A stretch of 64,000 nucleotides of DNA, from positions 1-64,000 of the forward strand of contig JACKNV010000004.1 of NCBI GenBank assembly GCA_024234735.1. The letters run 5' to 3'. This DNA is from Pseudomonadales bacterium (GTDB lineage Bacteria > Pseudomonadota > Gammaproteobacteria > Pseudomonadales > Halieaceae). Both the position numbers and the translations under genes were made by a program. Position 1 is the first letter of the stretch, and every line of letters starts with the position of its first letter. This document shows positions 35,801 through 43,188 of this stretch, piece by piece. The notes under the pieces were generated by a model. The model made no database searches and was not told the DNA's origin. It saw nothing but the letters and a program-made list of their open reading frames with translations.

Positions 35801-37391
35801 AATAATGAACCTGGTAAGCAACTCGATCAAATTCACTCATGAGGGCAGCGTAACCGTGCGTGTGCGGTGTAGAGATCATTCTCATAAATCGCGGCATGTA
35901 TTTCTTGAAATATCCGTGAAAGATACCGGCATAGGCATGGATAGCACCACTCAACAGCGTGTTTTCGATGCATTCACTCAAGCTGACGCAAGCACGACAC
36001 GAAAGTACGGCGGGACCGGCTTGGGGCTGGCAATATCCAAACAATACGTCGAGATTATGGATGGAGAAATATCCGTTGATTCCAGCCCTGGGAAAGGCAC
36101 CAATATATCTGTGTCAATACCGTTGCCAATATCTGATGATAGCTTGCACAGACCGTTTGTCTTTCAAAACCTGTCCGCATTAGTGCTTGCCACAAAATCA
36201 GAAACAATCGAGATGATCAGCTCTCATTTAAATTTACTTAACATAGAAACAAAAGCCGTTAAAACCACTAACGAACTGATTGAACAGCAAGCTGCCGGAA
36301 CGCTTAGAGTAATAGACTATTCGTTTCTGCTAGAAAACAGAGACAGCCTAAAGTTGCTTGGCACTATCCCGGATGATTTGGTGCTTATTCTTTCTCCTTT
36401 CCGAGTTGATCGACACTTCCCGGAATTAGAGCAATGGAAATCAGTCTCCAAACCAGTAACGCTTACCGCGCTAGAGGCTGCTATACTAAACATCAGGAAC
36501 ACAACCTCCTCGAACGAACACGTCACTACACCCCCTAATGGGAAACAAAAATATAGTGTTGGTCATGTATTAATAGCCGAAGATGTAGAGGTAAATCAAA
36601 AGATTGCTCGCGAGATGCTACAAATTCTAAATTTTCGAGTCTCAGTTGCCAGTAATGGCATCGAAGCCATTGAAAAATATGTGCAGAACGATTTCGATCT
36701 TATATTCATGGACTGTCAAATGCCCGTAATGGATGGACTTGAAGCCACATCGAAAATTAGAGAGTTGGAAGCAAAAAATTCTAAGCATCACACGCCTATA
36801 ATTGCGCTGACAGCGGGCATTGGGAAAGAGGATAAAGCAAGATGTATTGAACACGGAATGGACGACTACTTGAGCAAGCCATTCTCAATCAGCGATTTAA
36901 AAGATGCCATTTCTCGACACATAGTACGTCCTCGAGAAAATGATTCACACATAGCGACCGTAAGGAAAGAAGAAATTCGTCTCCCAATCACTGTGAGTGG
37001 CACCAAGAGAATAAATGATATTTTTAACACCAAGGCAATCGAAAACATCCAATCCATTGAGACTCAAACTGGAAAACCGCTGCTACCAAGTATACTGGAG
37101 GGGTTTATCTCACAGATGGATGTTAAGTTAACTGAAATCGCTAATAACGTAAACCAGGGCGACCGAGAACAGCTTTGCAAAAACGCACATGCCATCAAAT
37201 CAATGAGCGCAAACATCGGCGCAGAACGGGTAAGGAATATTAGCGCAACAATCGAACAAAATGCCAAAGATGGAACAACACAAAATGTTGAAGAGGCTAT
37301 AGAAAACCTATGTTTATCGTACTCGGAGTTCGTAGAGGAATTCCAGAAAAACTATTTGACGACAGCTATTATTGCTGAAAAGCACTTATAG
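32886..37391 (+). CDS. hybrid sensor histidine kinase with beta-propeller sensor, receiver and Hpt domains
   Basis: This 1501-residue protein starts with a signal-like hydrophobic segment. Residues about 30-680 contain many two-component-regulator propeller repeats with the recurrent LWIGT.GGGL pattern, forming a periplasmic double-propeller sensor. A Y_Y_Y domain (about 685-785) and one membrane segment (about 792-816, AYTVYALIGLSFIAGITLQ) follow. In the cytoplasm are a coiled coil, the HisKA H-box MSHEIRTPMHG (His862), an ATPase with LVSNSIKFT, DTGIGM and GGTGLGLAI, then a degenerate receiver-like region (about 1085-1200) lacking a phospho-acceptor pattern. A true receiver (Asp1276 in MDCQMPVMDG) and an Hpt domain (His1435 in NAHAIKSMSANIG) complete it. 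The full phosphorelay is in one chain, yet no output regulator is nearby. The gene is strikingly AT-rich compared with its neighbours. Confidence 0.93.
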   Translation: MKVQAIVFFILIAMSELSASSEITPEIVIDFKPDPISKLLTQQTVIQVFQDSEGFLWILTQEGLSKYNGFELENYRYSPTNENSISSNYVTRITEDSDGVLWISTMGGGLNRYNRTQNSFSSIFTGKDPKKSPFSNEIRTVYRSLDGNILIGYKDAFSFFNPRSGEFQHVVPKTKDHPFSGWIERFDQASDGTIWAATDAGLLAIDPHSRDITRYQHNSDKSKSLVSNSFSSLTVDKNGLVWAASRSSGISVLDPSSGKIKNFVHDKEANTSLSSNNCNDIYEDKEGRIWIGTYDGLDLFLEGEDNFLRFSKNNSDLPSEAIASIFQSREGKYWIGTFYGLASGLPSLFTKIDTVYGELSSNSVNAFAETLDGSLWVGTDDGLNRLRPGETTFEWINESTFPFISSSDVMSLLPVENTLWVGTYDGGLNQINIESGETTIYAHSRLDKHSIGSNGITSILYTRDKKLLVGTFGGGLSVLNQESGTFTNYVHDANDNSSISNDYVIALFQDSFNLIWIGTERGLNLFDPESGKFKHFYADSNNPKSVSSNMVWAFHEDKQRRLWLGTSGGGLNRWDPEDREAGIVNFQKFSEALSLPSSNIYGIQSDNNGTIWLSHNKGLTSFDPEKLATSQYGVRDGLQDSEFNMGAVFKAASGELYFGGNRGFNIVPADGVKANSVIPEVSIADIRVMNVSKTYDVPYNELNSLELEYEDRMLSVEFFASDYSNPQLIQYAYKLEGINPDWVISPESHIASFTTLPPGKYDLKLAAASPNGAWNWDGKTLPIVVNPLPWLSPIAYTVYALIGLSFIAGITLQQNRKAKEALSREKELQDKVRERTSDLQEARLIAEDANKAKSNFLATMSHEIRTPMHGMIGMTELLMHTNLTEQQRRFAEAAHNSGETLLNLINEILDFSKIEAAKVELDIVEFDPIALVDEICYLQGEPAYRKGIEVFNCFNTNMQHRLVGDPTKIRQIIMNLVSNSIKFTHEGSVTVRVRCRDHSHKSRHVFLEISVKDTGIGMDSTTQQRVFDAFTQADASTTRKYGGTGLGLAISKQYVEIMDGEISVDSSPGKGTNISVSIPLPISDDSLHRPFVFQNLSALVLATKSETIEMISSHLNLLNIETKAVKTTNELIEQQAAGTLRVIDYSFLLENRDSLKLLGTIPDDLVLILSPFRVDRHFPELEQWKSVSKPVTLTALEAAILNIRNTTSSNEHVTTPPNGKQKYSVGHVLIAEDVEVNQKIAREMLQILNFRVSVASNGIEAIEKYVQNDFDLIFMDCQMPVMDGLEATSKIRELEAKNSKHHTPIIALTAGIGKEDKARCIEHGMDDYLSKPFSISDLKDAISRHIVRPRENDSHIATVRKEEIRLPITVSGTKRINDIFNTKAIENIQSIETQTGKPLLPSILEGFISQMDVKLTEIANNVNQGDREQLCKNAHAIKSMSANIGAERVRNISATIEQNAKDGTTQNVEEAIENLCLSYSEFVEEFQKNYLTTAIIAEKHL

Positions 37392-37475
37392 CTTTAAACA
37401 CCTACGTTAAGCGCAACCAACTAGACGGGGCGATTACAAACTGAAATAATTCCTTATATCCGGATAGTTTAGAAT

Positions 37476-40400
37476 ATGCACACAAAAACACCTATTTCGG
37501 ATACCTATCCAATTAGAACCTCAGCAATCGTAACTGTACTATTCTCGTTTGTGTTCCATGCTCAAATCGCCGCGTCGGAATCTACCTACACCATAGTTCC
37601 CTGGCCTCTTAGCAACCAGTTAACTCAGCAAACTATTCTAAGCATTCTTCACATTGAAAATGGCTCATTATGGATCGCCACACTAGCCGGAGTAGATCGC
37701 TTCGACGGAAATGATTTTACAAGATATCGCCCCAATCGACCAAATGACGAATTTATCGCAAGCGCAAATATTCTAGAACTCCAGAAAACATCCAATGACC
37801 GCATACTAGTAGTAACAAAAGATGCTGGGGTTCTAGCTTATGATGTTCTTAATGATTCATTTTTGTCAGCAATGCCAGACGACTACAGACCTTCCAATCA
37901 AAGCGTAATTTCGAGTTCATTTATTGATAGCGACGATAACGTTTGGATTGGCTACCAGAACGGTGACATAGCACGGCTTGACTTGGACTCCAAAAGGCTG
38001 AAAAGGTTAGATTTTGATGCAGGTGGAACCGTCACAAACATCACCCAAGATCAATCAGGAGCAATATATGCCTCAACCAATTTCGGATCGATATTCAATA
38101 TTGACAGTGATTACAACATAGAAAAGCTAGTCGATATTAATGCAATTTGCACTGAATTCAAATCCAGCCTAGACGTAATTGAAATACATTATGACCACTC
38201 GCTTTGGCTCGGCACCAAAAGTGATGGCGTGTTTATAATTAATTTACAACTCCTCACATGCGAGCAACTTCATCATACTGCAGTAAATCGCGCGGCGATT
38301 GAAAGGTCTGATGTGCATCAGATTTTCATTGACCAAAAGTCCGATTCGACTTGGGTAGCAACAGACCAGGGTCTTTTTCGCGTAAATTCTTCAATGGATA
38401 TAGCGTACATTCCCACTTCTATAGAAGGAAAACAAGAAGACGAAGTGTCTTCAGTAGCTAAAAACCCGCAAGGGAGCCTTTGGATAGGAACGTTTACAGG
38501 ACTTCGCTTTTTAGTACCAACAATATTTGAGGCTTATAGACAAAACTCAAATCAGAACATTCGCGCTATTGTCTCTATTGACTCTCACCCAGAAATTGGA
38601 CGATTTGTCGCGACGTATCATGGATTGTTACTAATTAACTCAGAAAACAATAATCATGCCAGTTTTAGCGACTACTTAAGCAATCAAGAAATTATCGATG
38701 AACAGATAATGACAATTCAAGTTGATGAAAATGGTATATGGATCGGCTACCTATCAGCGGGACTCCAGTATATTTCCCTAACTGGTGGCGACGGATTCTA
38801 TTTGAATACTGAAAGCAAGCCCAATATATCCTCCAATTCAGTAAGTTCGATATTAACGCTAAAGGACGGCACCACGTTAATTGGAACTTACGGTGGAGGC
38901 TTGAACGTATTAGCGCGGGACAAGCGTGTTCAGCAGCTTCCCATGGGTAATAACCGCGTAATCATGATCCACCAGTTATTAGACGGCTCAGTATGGGTCG
39001 GCACTGAAACTGGCCTATTTGAATACCATAGCGAATCACATACCATATCCGAACTAGAGTTCCCGTATGATGCGAAAAAAAGTACGAAACCCATTGTTTG
39101 GGACATGCTGAAGACTATCAGCGGTGACATCTGGTTCGCCACTATGCACCACGGACTTTACGTATGGCCCAAGACAGCAGTTACGGACCGTGATCCCACA
39201 AAAGTACGATCTTTATATTCGCCAACGCTACCATTTAATACCGTTTTTGCGCTTGAGAAAGACGATAATGGCTATATTTGGGGTGCGACGAACGACCGAC
39301 TAGTACGATTCGATTCTTCGACGAAGTCAGCAGTACTCTACTCTGATCGCCAGGGATTACCATTCTCTGACTTTGACTTCGGAGTTTCGCATGCTGACTC
39401 GTACGGATTTCTCTATTTTGGTGGCAGTAGCGGTTATACTAGATTTGACCCTGATAGCGCGCATGTCCCTGCTGAACCTCCGCAACTCGCATTTACAACA
39501 CTCGTGCTATCCAGCTCTAAACTGGACCTTCTAGAAAGTCACAGTTCCGTCAACCAAGTACAACTCACACACAAAGACAACTATGTAACCTTCAACTTTG
39601 CAGTCATGGATTTTCTCGATCCCGAAAGGAACCAATACAGATACAAGCTCGATGGTTTTGACGAACGCTGGATCGACAACGGTTCCCGCAACACTGCCAC
39701 TTACACCAACCTACCTGCAGGTGACTATGTTCTAAGGGTACAGGGCGCCAACTCCGCGGGGATCTGGAACCAGGAAGGTGCGTCGCTGAATCTGCGTGTC
39801 CTGCCACCCCCGTGGCGTAGCTGGTGGGCGTACTGCCTTTATTTTGTCGCCACAGCGACACTCCTATGGCTTGGCAAGCGCGCCTACGATAGCTATATGA
39901 TTGAGAGACGGGCTACTGCACTGGCTACGCAGATGAACCGAGACGCCGAGCGTGCAGAGGATGAATTGCAAGAGCAACTCGAGGTTCAGGATCAGCTGGT
40001 AAAATCAGTTTATCGCCACAATGTGGCAACGCTAAACCTGATAGCGGACTTTATTTCTACACAAAACGGACTCGATCCGGCCTCGGCATACAATAGCGAG
40101 GCCGCCAAAAATATAAATCGCGTCAAAGCGCTCAGCGCGTTGGAGGAGTGTGTCTACCACCACAACGACGAGCTGCTGGCCGACCTCAACAAATACACAG
40201 ACATTATTATCTCCCGGCTGCTACAAAGTGCCGCACACGCACCCGAAAATATTACAACCATAAACGAGGTAAGTTCGCTACCTTTCCCCCTGGATCAAGC
40301 CTCGCGTTTGTCGATACTACTATACGAGCTTCTCGAGAATGCCATCCAGCACGCGTTTCCCCTCGATCGCACCACAAACTATCTGCATGTGGTTTTTGCC

Positions 40401-40649
40401 CAACAGCAACCAGAAAAACATGGTGAGGCGCGGTATCAGTTGATCGTCGAGGACGACGGCATCGGCATGCCTGATGAACTCAACCCTCTACTGCCATCCA
40501 CAGCTGGGCTCGCAATCGTCCATACCATGGCGAGCCAGCTTTCAGGGGCACTCAGCTTTCAGTCAAATGGCGGCAGCCGCGTCACGCTTTCTTTTACGAG
40601 TCCACCCCGAGCCAGTCACTCAACTGAGACGGGATTACCTGTGGAGTAG
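37476..40649 (+). CDS. beta-propeller sensor histidine kinase with HisKA_2-like core
   Basis: This 1057-residue protein has the same plan as its upstream neighbour but no receiver or Hpt. It has an N-terminal hydrophobic segment, propeller repeats (LTQQTILSILHIENGSLWIA and further SLWIGT, SVWVGTE, DIWFAT blades), a Y_Y_Y domain (YKLDGFDERWID), a membrane segment (about 783-803) and a coiled coil. The putative phospho-His is His848 in VYRHNVATLNLIADF, an altered form of the HisKA_2 box. The ATPase has YELLENAIQHAF and EDDGIGMPDEL. The opening of the sensor (LTQQTI) echoes the first kinase (LTQQTV), implying duplication. Codon use is AT-rich up to about 39.6 kb and then becomes like the host. 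Confidence 0.88.
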   Translation: MHTKTPISDTYPIRTSAIVTVLFSFVFHAQIAASESTYTIVPWPLSNQLTQQTILSILHIENGSLWIATLAGVDRFDGNDFTRYRPNRPNDEFIASANILELQKTSNDRILVVTKDAGVLAYDVLNDSFLSAMPDDYRPSNQSVISSSFIDSDDNVWIGYQNGDIARLDLDSKRLKRLDFDAGGTVTNITQDQSGAIYASTNFGSIFNIDSDYNIEKLVDINAICTEFKSSLDVIEIHYDHSLWLGTKSDGVFIINLQLLTCEQLHHTAVNRAAIERSDVHQIFIDQKSDSTWVATDQGLFRVNSSMDIAYIPTSIEGKQEDEVSSVAKNPQGSLWIGTFTGLRFLVPTIFEAYRQNSNQNIRAIVSIDSHPEIGRFVATYHGLLLINSENNNHASFSDYLSNQEIIDEQIMTIQVDENGIWIGYLSAGLQYISLTGGDGFYLNTESKPNISSNSVSSILTLKDGTTLIGTYGGGLNVLARDKRVQQLPMGNNRVIMIHQLLDGSVWVGTETGLFEYHSESHTISELEFPYDAKKSTKPIVWDMLKTISGDIWFATMHHGLYVWPKTAVTDRDPTKVRSLYSPTLPFNTVFALEKDDNGYIWGATNDRLVRFDSSTKSAVLYSDRQGLPFSDFDFGVSHADSYGFLYFGGSSGYTRFDPDSAHVPAEPPQLAFTTLVLSSSKLDLLESHSSVNQVQLTHKDNYVTFNFAVMDFLDPERNQYRYKLDGFDERWIDNGSRNTATYTNLPAGDYVLRVQGANSAGIWNQEGASLNLRVLPPPWRSWWAYCLYFVATATLLWLGKRAYDSYMIERRATALATQMNRDAERAEDELQEQLEVQDQLVKSVYRHNVATLNLIADFISTQNGLDPASAYNSEAAKNINRVKALSALEECVYHHNDELLADLNKYTDIIISRLLQSAAHAPENITTINEVSSLPFPLDQASRLSILLYELLENAIQHAFPLDRTTNYLHVVFAQQQPEKHGEARYQLIVEDDGIGMPDELNPLLPSTAGLAIVHTMASQLSGALSFQSNGGSRVTLSFTSPPRASHSTETGLPVE

Positions 40650-40713
40650 AGCACCCACGGGGTGTTACATTGGCACATCCTGTCCGGATATAGAATTTGC
40701 GAGCAGCAAAGCA

Positions 40714-41625
40714 ATGGCCGTGCTAGGTACAAAACGGGAAAAATGGTTGCAGGCGTTCGGTAGCCCCTGCCACCTTGTCGTGAATGACCGGCCGGCGAAC
40801 ACGGAGGAAATGCTGCATGTTGCCGCGCAGGAGTTCTTCCGTCTTGAGGCCAAATATGGCTCCCATGTTCCAGACAGCATCATCAGCGCCATCAATCAGG
40901 CGGCTGGCACGGGCGCCTACATACCACTGGACGCCGAAGCGCGCAGCCTGTTCGACTATGTACATGCGCTTTGGAACCAAAGCAACCACCTGTACGACCC
41001 TTCCACTTCGGTGCTCCACGATTGCTACAATACCGACGGCCAGCTACGGGCAACCGCCCAGCAACTGCAGGGAATGCTCAAGCTGGTTGGCTGGCGTGGT
41101 CTCGAACTATGCGAACAGGGCGTGCGCCTGCCGACCCGTGGCATGGTCATCAACCTTGACAGCTGCATGCGCCCCTACGCGGTAGACTCCATACGCAAAT
41201 TGTGGCGCCGCAATGGTGTGGAAAACGCGTTGATCGAGCTGGACCGTGAAGCGGTCAGCATCGGCAGGCAAGCTGACGGCTCCAACTGGTTAGTGGGTGT
41301 ACGCCATCCCAAGGGCCCGCGCACGGCTATCGCCAGGCTCAAGCTCAACGACCAGGGTTTTGCGATGCGCGGAAATTTCGAGCGACGAGTCCTGCGCGAC
41401 GGAGAGTATTTCGGTCGCGCACTTAGCCCGGTAGACGGGCAACCACTGCCCGGCTTGCTCAGCGTCGCAGTGGTGGCCGATAACTGCCTCACCGCGTGCA
41501 GCGCAGCGAGCATCGCGCGTCTGAAAACCGAACAGCAAGGGATTCGCTGGCTGGATGGCCTGGGTTTGCCCTGGCTGGCGATCGACCGCGAACTCAAATG
41601 CATCGGCCCGCTGGCACCTCGATAG
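40714..41625 (+). CDS. degenerate ApbE-like (FAD:protein FMN transferase family) protein
   Basis: ATG at 40714 (MAVLGTKREKWLQAFGS) gives 303 residues and clears the upstream kinase gene; the open frame extends further upstream but with no family content. The ApbE fold can be followed: SIISAINQAAGTG, HLYDPSTSVLH, VINLDSCMRPYAVDSIRKL, and LLSVAVVADNCLTACSAASIARL. Key catalytic positions are changed. The family DLGGIAKGYAVD is here NLDSCMRPYAVD, the nucleotide-binding NAGGD segment is lost, HIIDPRTG reads RALSPVDG, and the metal-binding Asp and Thr of ADALATA are Cys and Ala. There is no lipoprotein or Sec signal. It may be a pseudoenzyme or have a new activity. It is 64 nt after the sensor kinase, on the same strand. 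Confidence 0.75.
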   Translation: MAVLGTKREKWLQAFGSPCHLVVNDRPANTEEMLHVAAQEFFRLEAKYGSHVPDSIISAINQAAGTGAYIPLDAEARSLFDYVHALWNQSNHLYDPSTSVLHDCYNTDGQLRATAQQLQGMLKLVGWRGLELCEQGVRLPTRGMVINLDSCMRPYAVDSIRKLWRRNGVENALIELDREAVSIGRQADGSNWLVGVRHPKGPRTAIARLKLNDQGFAMRGNFERRVLRDGEYFGRALSPVDGQPLPGLLSVAVVADNCLTACSAASIARLKTEQQGIRWLDGLGLPWLAIDRELKCIGPLAPR

Positions 41626-41640
41626 GTACTGAAACCTTTG

Positions 41641-42399
41641 TCACGCGCCTCTAAAACGGGGCCGGCGCTTCTCTTTCTGGGCCGCCAGCCCCTCCGCCAG
41701 GTCCTCTGACCCGGCGCACATCGCGGCCAGCCGCGCGGCATGGTCCTCGTCGACCTCCCCCGCCACCACCTGGCCCAGAATACTTTTCATGGAACGCACC
41801 GCCAGCGGGGCCAGCCCGGATACCTGCTCGGCGAGTTCGCTGCAGGCCTCCTGCAGGCCGCCGGGCAGTACCAGATGGTCCAGGAAGCCCACCTGGAGCA
41901 TCGCCTGGGCGTCAAACACTTCGGCCGCAAGTAAAATACGCCTGGCCACACTGACACCAAGGCAGTTGACCAATCTGGAGATTCCGCTCGGGGGATAACA
42001 AATGCCTATTGCCGCGGCAGGCACTCTCATCCGGCTGCCTTCCACTCCAATTCGAAAATCGCAGGCCAGGGCCAGTTCCACCCCCGCGCCGAAAACGTGT
42101 CCATTCATGGCACATATGGTCGGTATGGCAAGCGCCTCGAGCCGCCCCGTGACCTCCCGGAAGGCATCATTACTCAGCTTCCCATCAGCCAGCTGCTGCA
42201 ATGAGGCACCGGCGCAGAAGGTCTTGTCACCCGCCCCGGTTACAACCAGCGTCCTCGCCTGGTCCTCCGCCGCAACCGTGTCCAGGTGCTGGCCTATAAG
42301 CCGTAACTCCTCCGCCCCCAGCGCATTGTGCCGGTCGGGACAGTTGAGTACCAGGTAACCAATATGGCCCTCCCGCCTATATAAAATGGTGTCCGCCAT
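41641..42399 (-). CDS. enoyl-CoA hydratase/isomerase family protein
   Basis: ATG at 42399 (MADTILYRREGHIGYLVLN) has a GCGGAG ribosome-binding site; 252 residues. Crotonase landmarks are DRHNALG, FCAGASLQQLADG for the first oxyanion-hole region and MNGHVFGAGVELALACDFRIG for the second. The catalytic glutamate region reads PAAAIGICYPPSGISRL, so the usual first Glu (PE.LG) is replaced and a classical hydratase reaction is not assured. It probably acts on a CoA thioester in a degradation pathway. It stands alone, convergent to the ApbE-like gene. Confidence 0.88.
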   Translation of the reverse strand: MADTILYRREGHIGYLVLNCPDRHNALGAEELRLIGQHLDTVAAEDQARTLVVTGAGDKTFCAGASLQQLADGKLSNDAFREVTGRLEALAIPTICAMNGHVFGAGVELALACDFRIGVEGSRMRVPAAAIGICYPPSGISRLVNCLGVSVARRILLAAEVFDAQAMLQVGFLDHLVLPGGLQEACSELAEQVSGLAPLAVRSMKSILGQVVAGEVDEDHAARLAAMCAGSEDLAEGLAAQKEKRRPRFRGA

Positions 42400-42540
42400 G
42401 ATTTCTCCGCGATCTACTGGTGACAGGTGCCGGAACACACAAGTGTGTCACAGGGCCGCGAACGCCGCCAGCGCGGCAAACGATTGCTGGACATGCCGAC
42501 AGGGCTTGCAGATACTGTTGCGCTGCATGGAGTCTCGACG

Positions 42541-43131
42541 ATGAAAAAACGCTGTACCTGGTGTGGCGATGATCCATTGTATACCCGCTATCACGACACT
42601 GAGTGGGGGGTTCCCTCCCGCGATGACAAGCACTTGTTCGAAATGCTCCTGCTCGAAGGCGCCCAGGCCGGGCTGTCCTGGATCACGGTCCTGCGCAAGC
42701 GGGAGGGCTACCGGGCCCTGTTCGACGACTTTAACGCCGAAAAGATTGCCCGCTACACCGACCGCAAGCTGGACACACTGCTGCAGGATCCCAGGATCAT
42801 CCGCAATCGGCTGAAAGTTTACGGTGCCCGGCAAAATGCCAGGGCGTTTCTGCGCGTTCGGGAAGAATTCGGCAGCTTCTCGGACTACATATGGGGCTTC
42901 GTTGAATATCAACCGGTGCAAAATCACTGGTCTGCGATCAAATCCGTGCCCGCCGCTACCCCGGTATCCGACCGACTCAGCAAGGATATGAAAAAACGCG
43001 GATTCACTTTCGTAGGCTCGACCATCATGTATGCCCACATGCAATCGACCGGCATGGTCAACGACCACACCACGGACTGTTTTCGCCATCGAGAATGCGC
43101 GCGCATGGCCCGGAGGCACACAGGTGGCTGA
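42541..43131 (+). CDS. tag: DNA-3-methyladenine glycosylase I
   Basis: ATG at 42541 (MKKRCTWCGDDPLYTRYHDTE) opens 196 residues of standard Tag length. Zinc ligands are present in the N-terminal CTWC and the C-terminal CFRHREC. The substrate pocket includes YHDTEWGVP and LLEGAQAGLSWITVL. Tag removes 3-methyladenine from alkylated DNA. Confidence 0.95.
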   Translation: MKKRCTWCGDDPLYTRYHDTEWGVPSRDDKHLFEMLLLEGAQAGLSWITVLRKREGYRALFDDFNAEKIARYTDRKLDTLLQDPRIIRNRLKVYGARQNARAFLRVREEFGSFSDYIWGFVEYQPVQNHWSAIKSVPAATPVSDRLSKDMKKRGFTFVGSTIMYAHMQSTGMVNDHTTDCFRHRECARMARRHTGG

Positions 43132-43188
43132 CAATCCCGCGCGCCAGTTACCGGGGAGCCCGGCTCGCCAGCCAGTTGCCAGCCCCGG

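Noticed and set aside
32660..41640. Integrase, transposase or attachment sites bounding the AT-rich island
   Set aside because: No recombinase gene, tRNA or flanking direct repeat was seen on either side.
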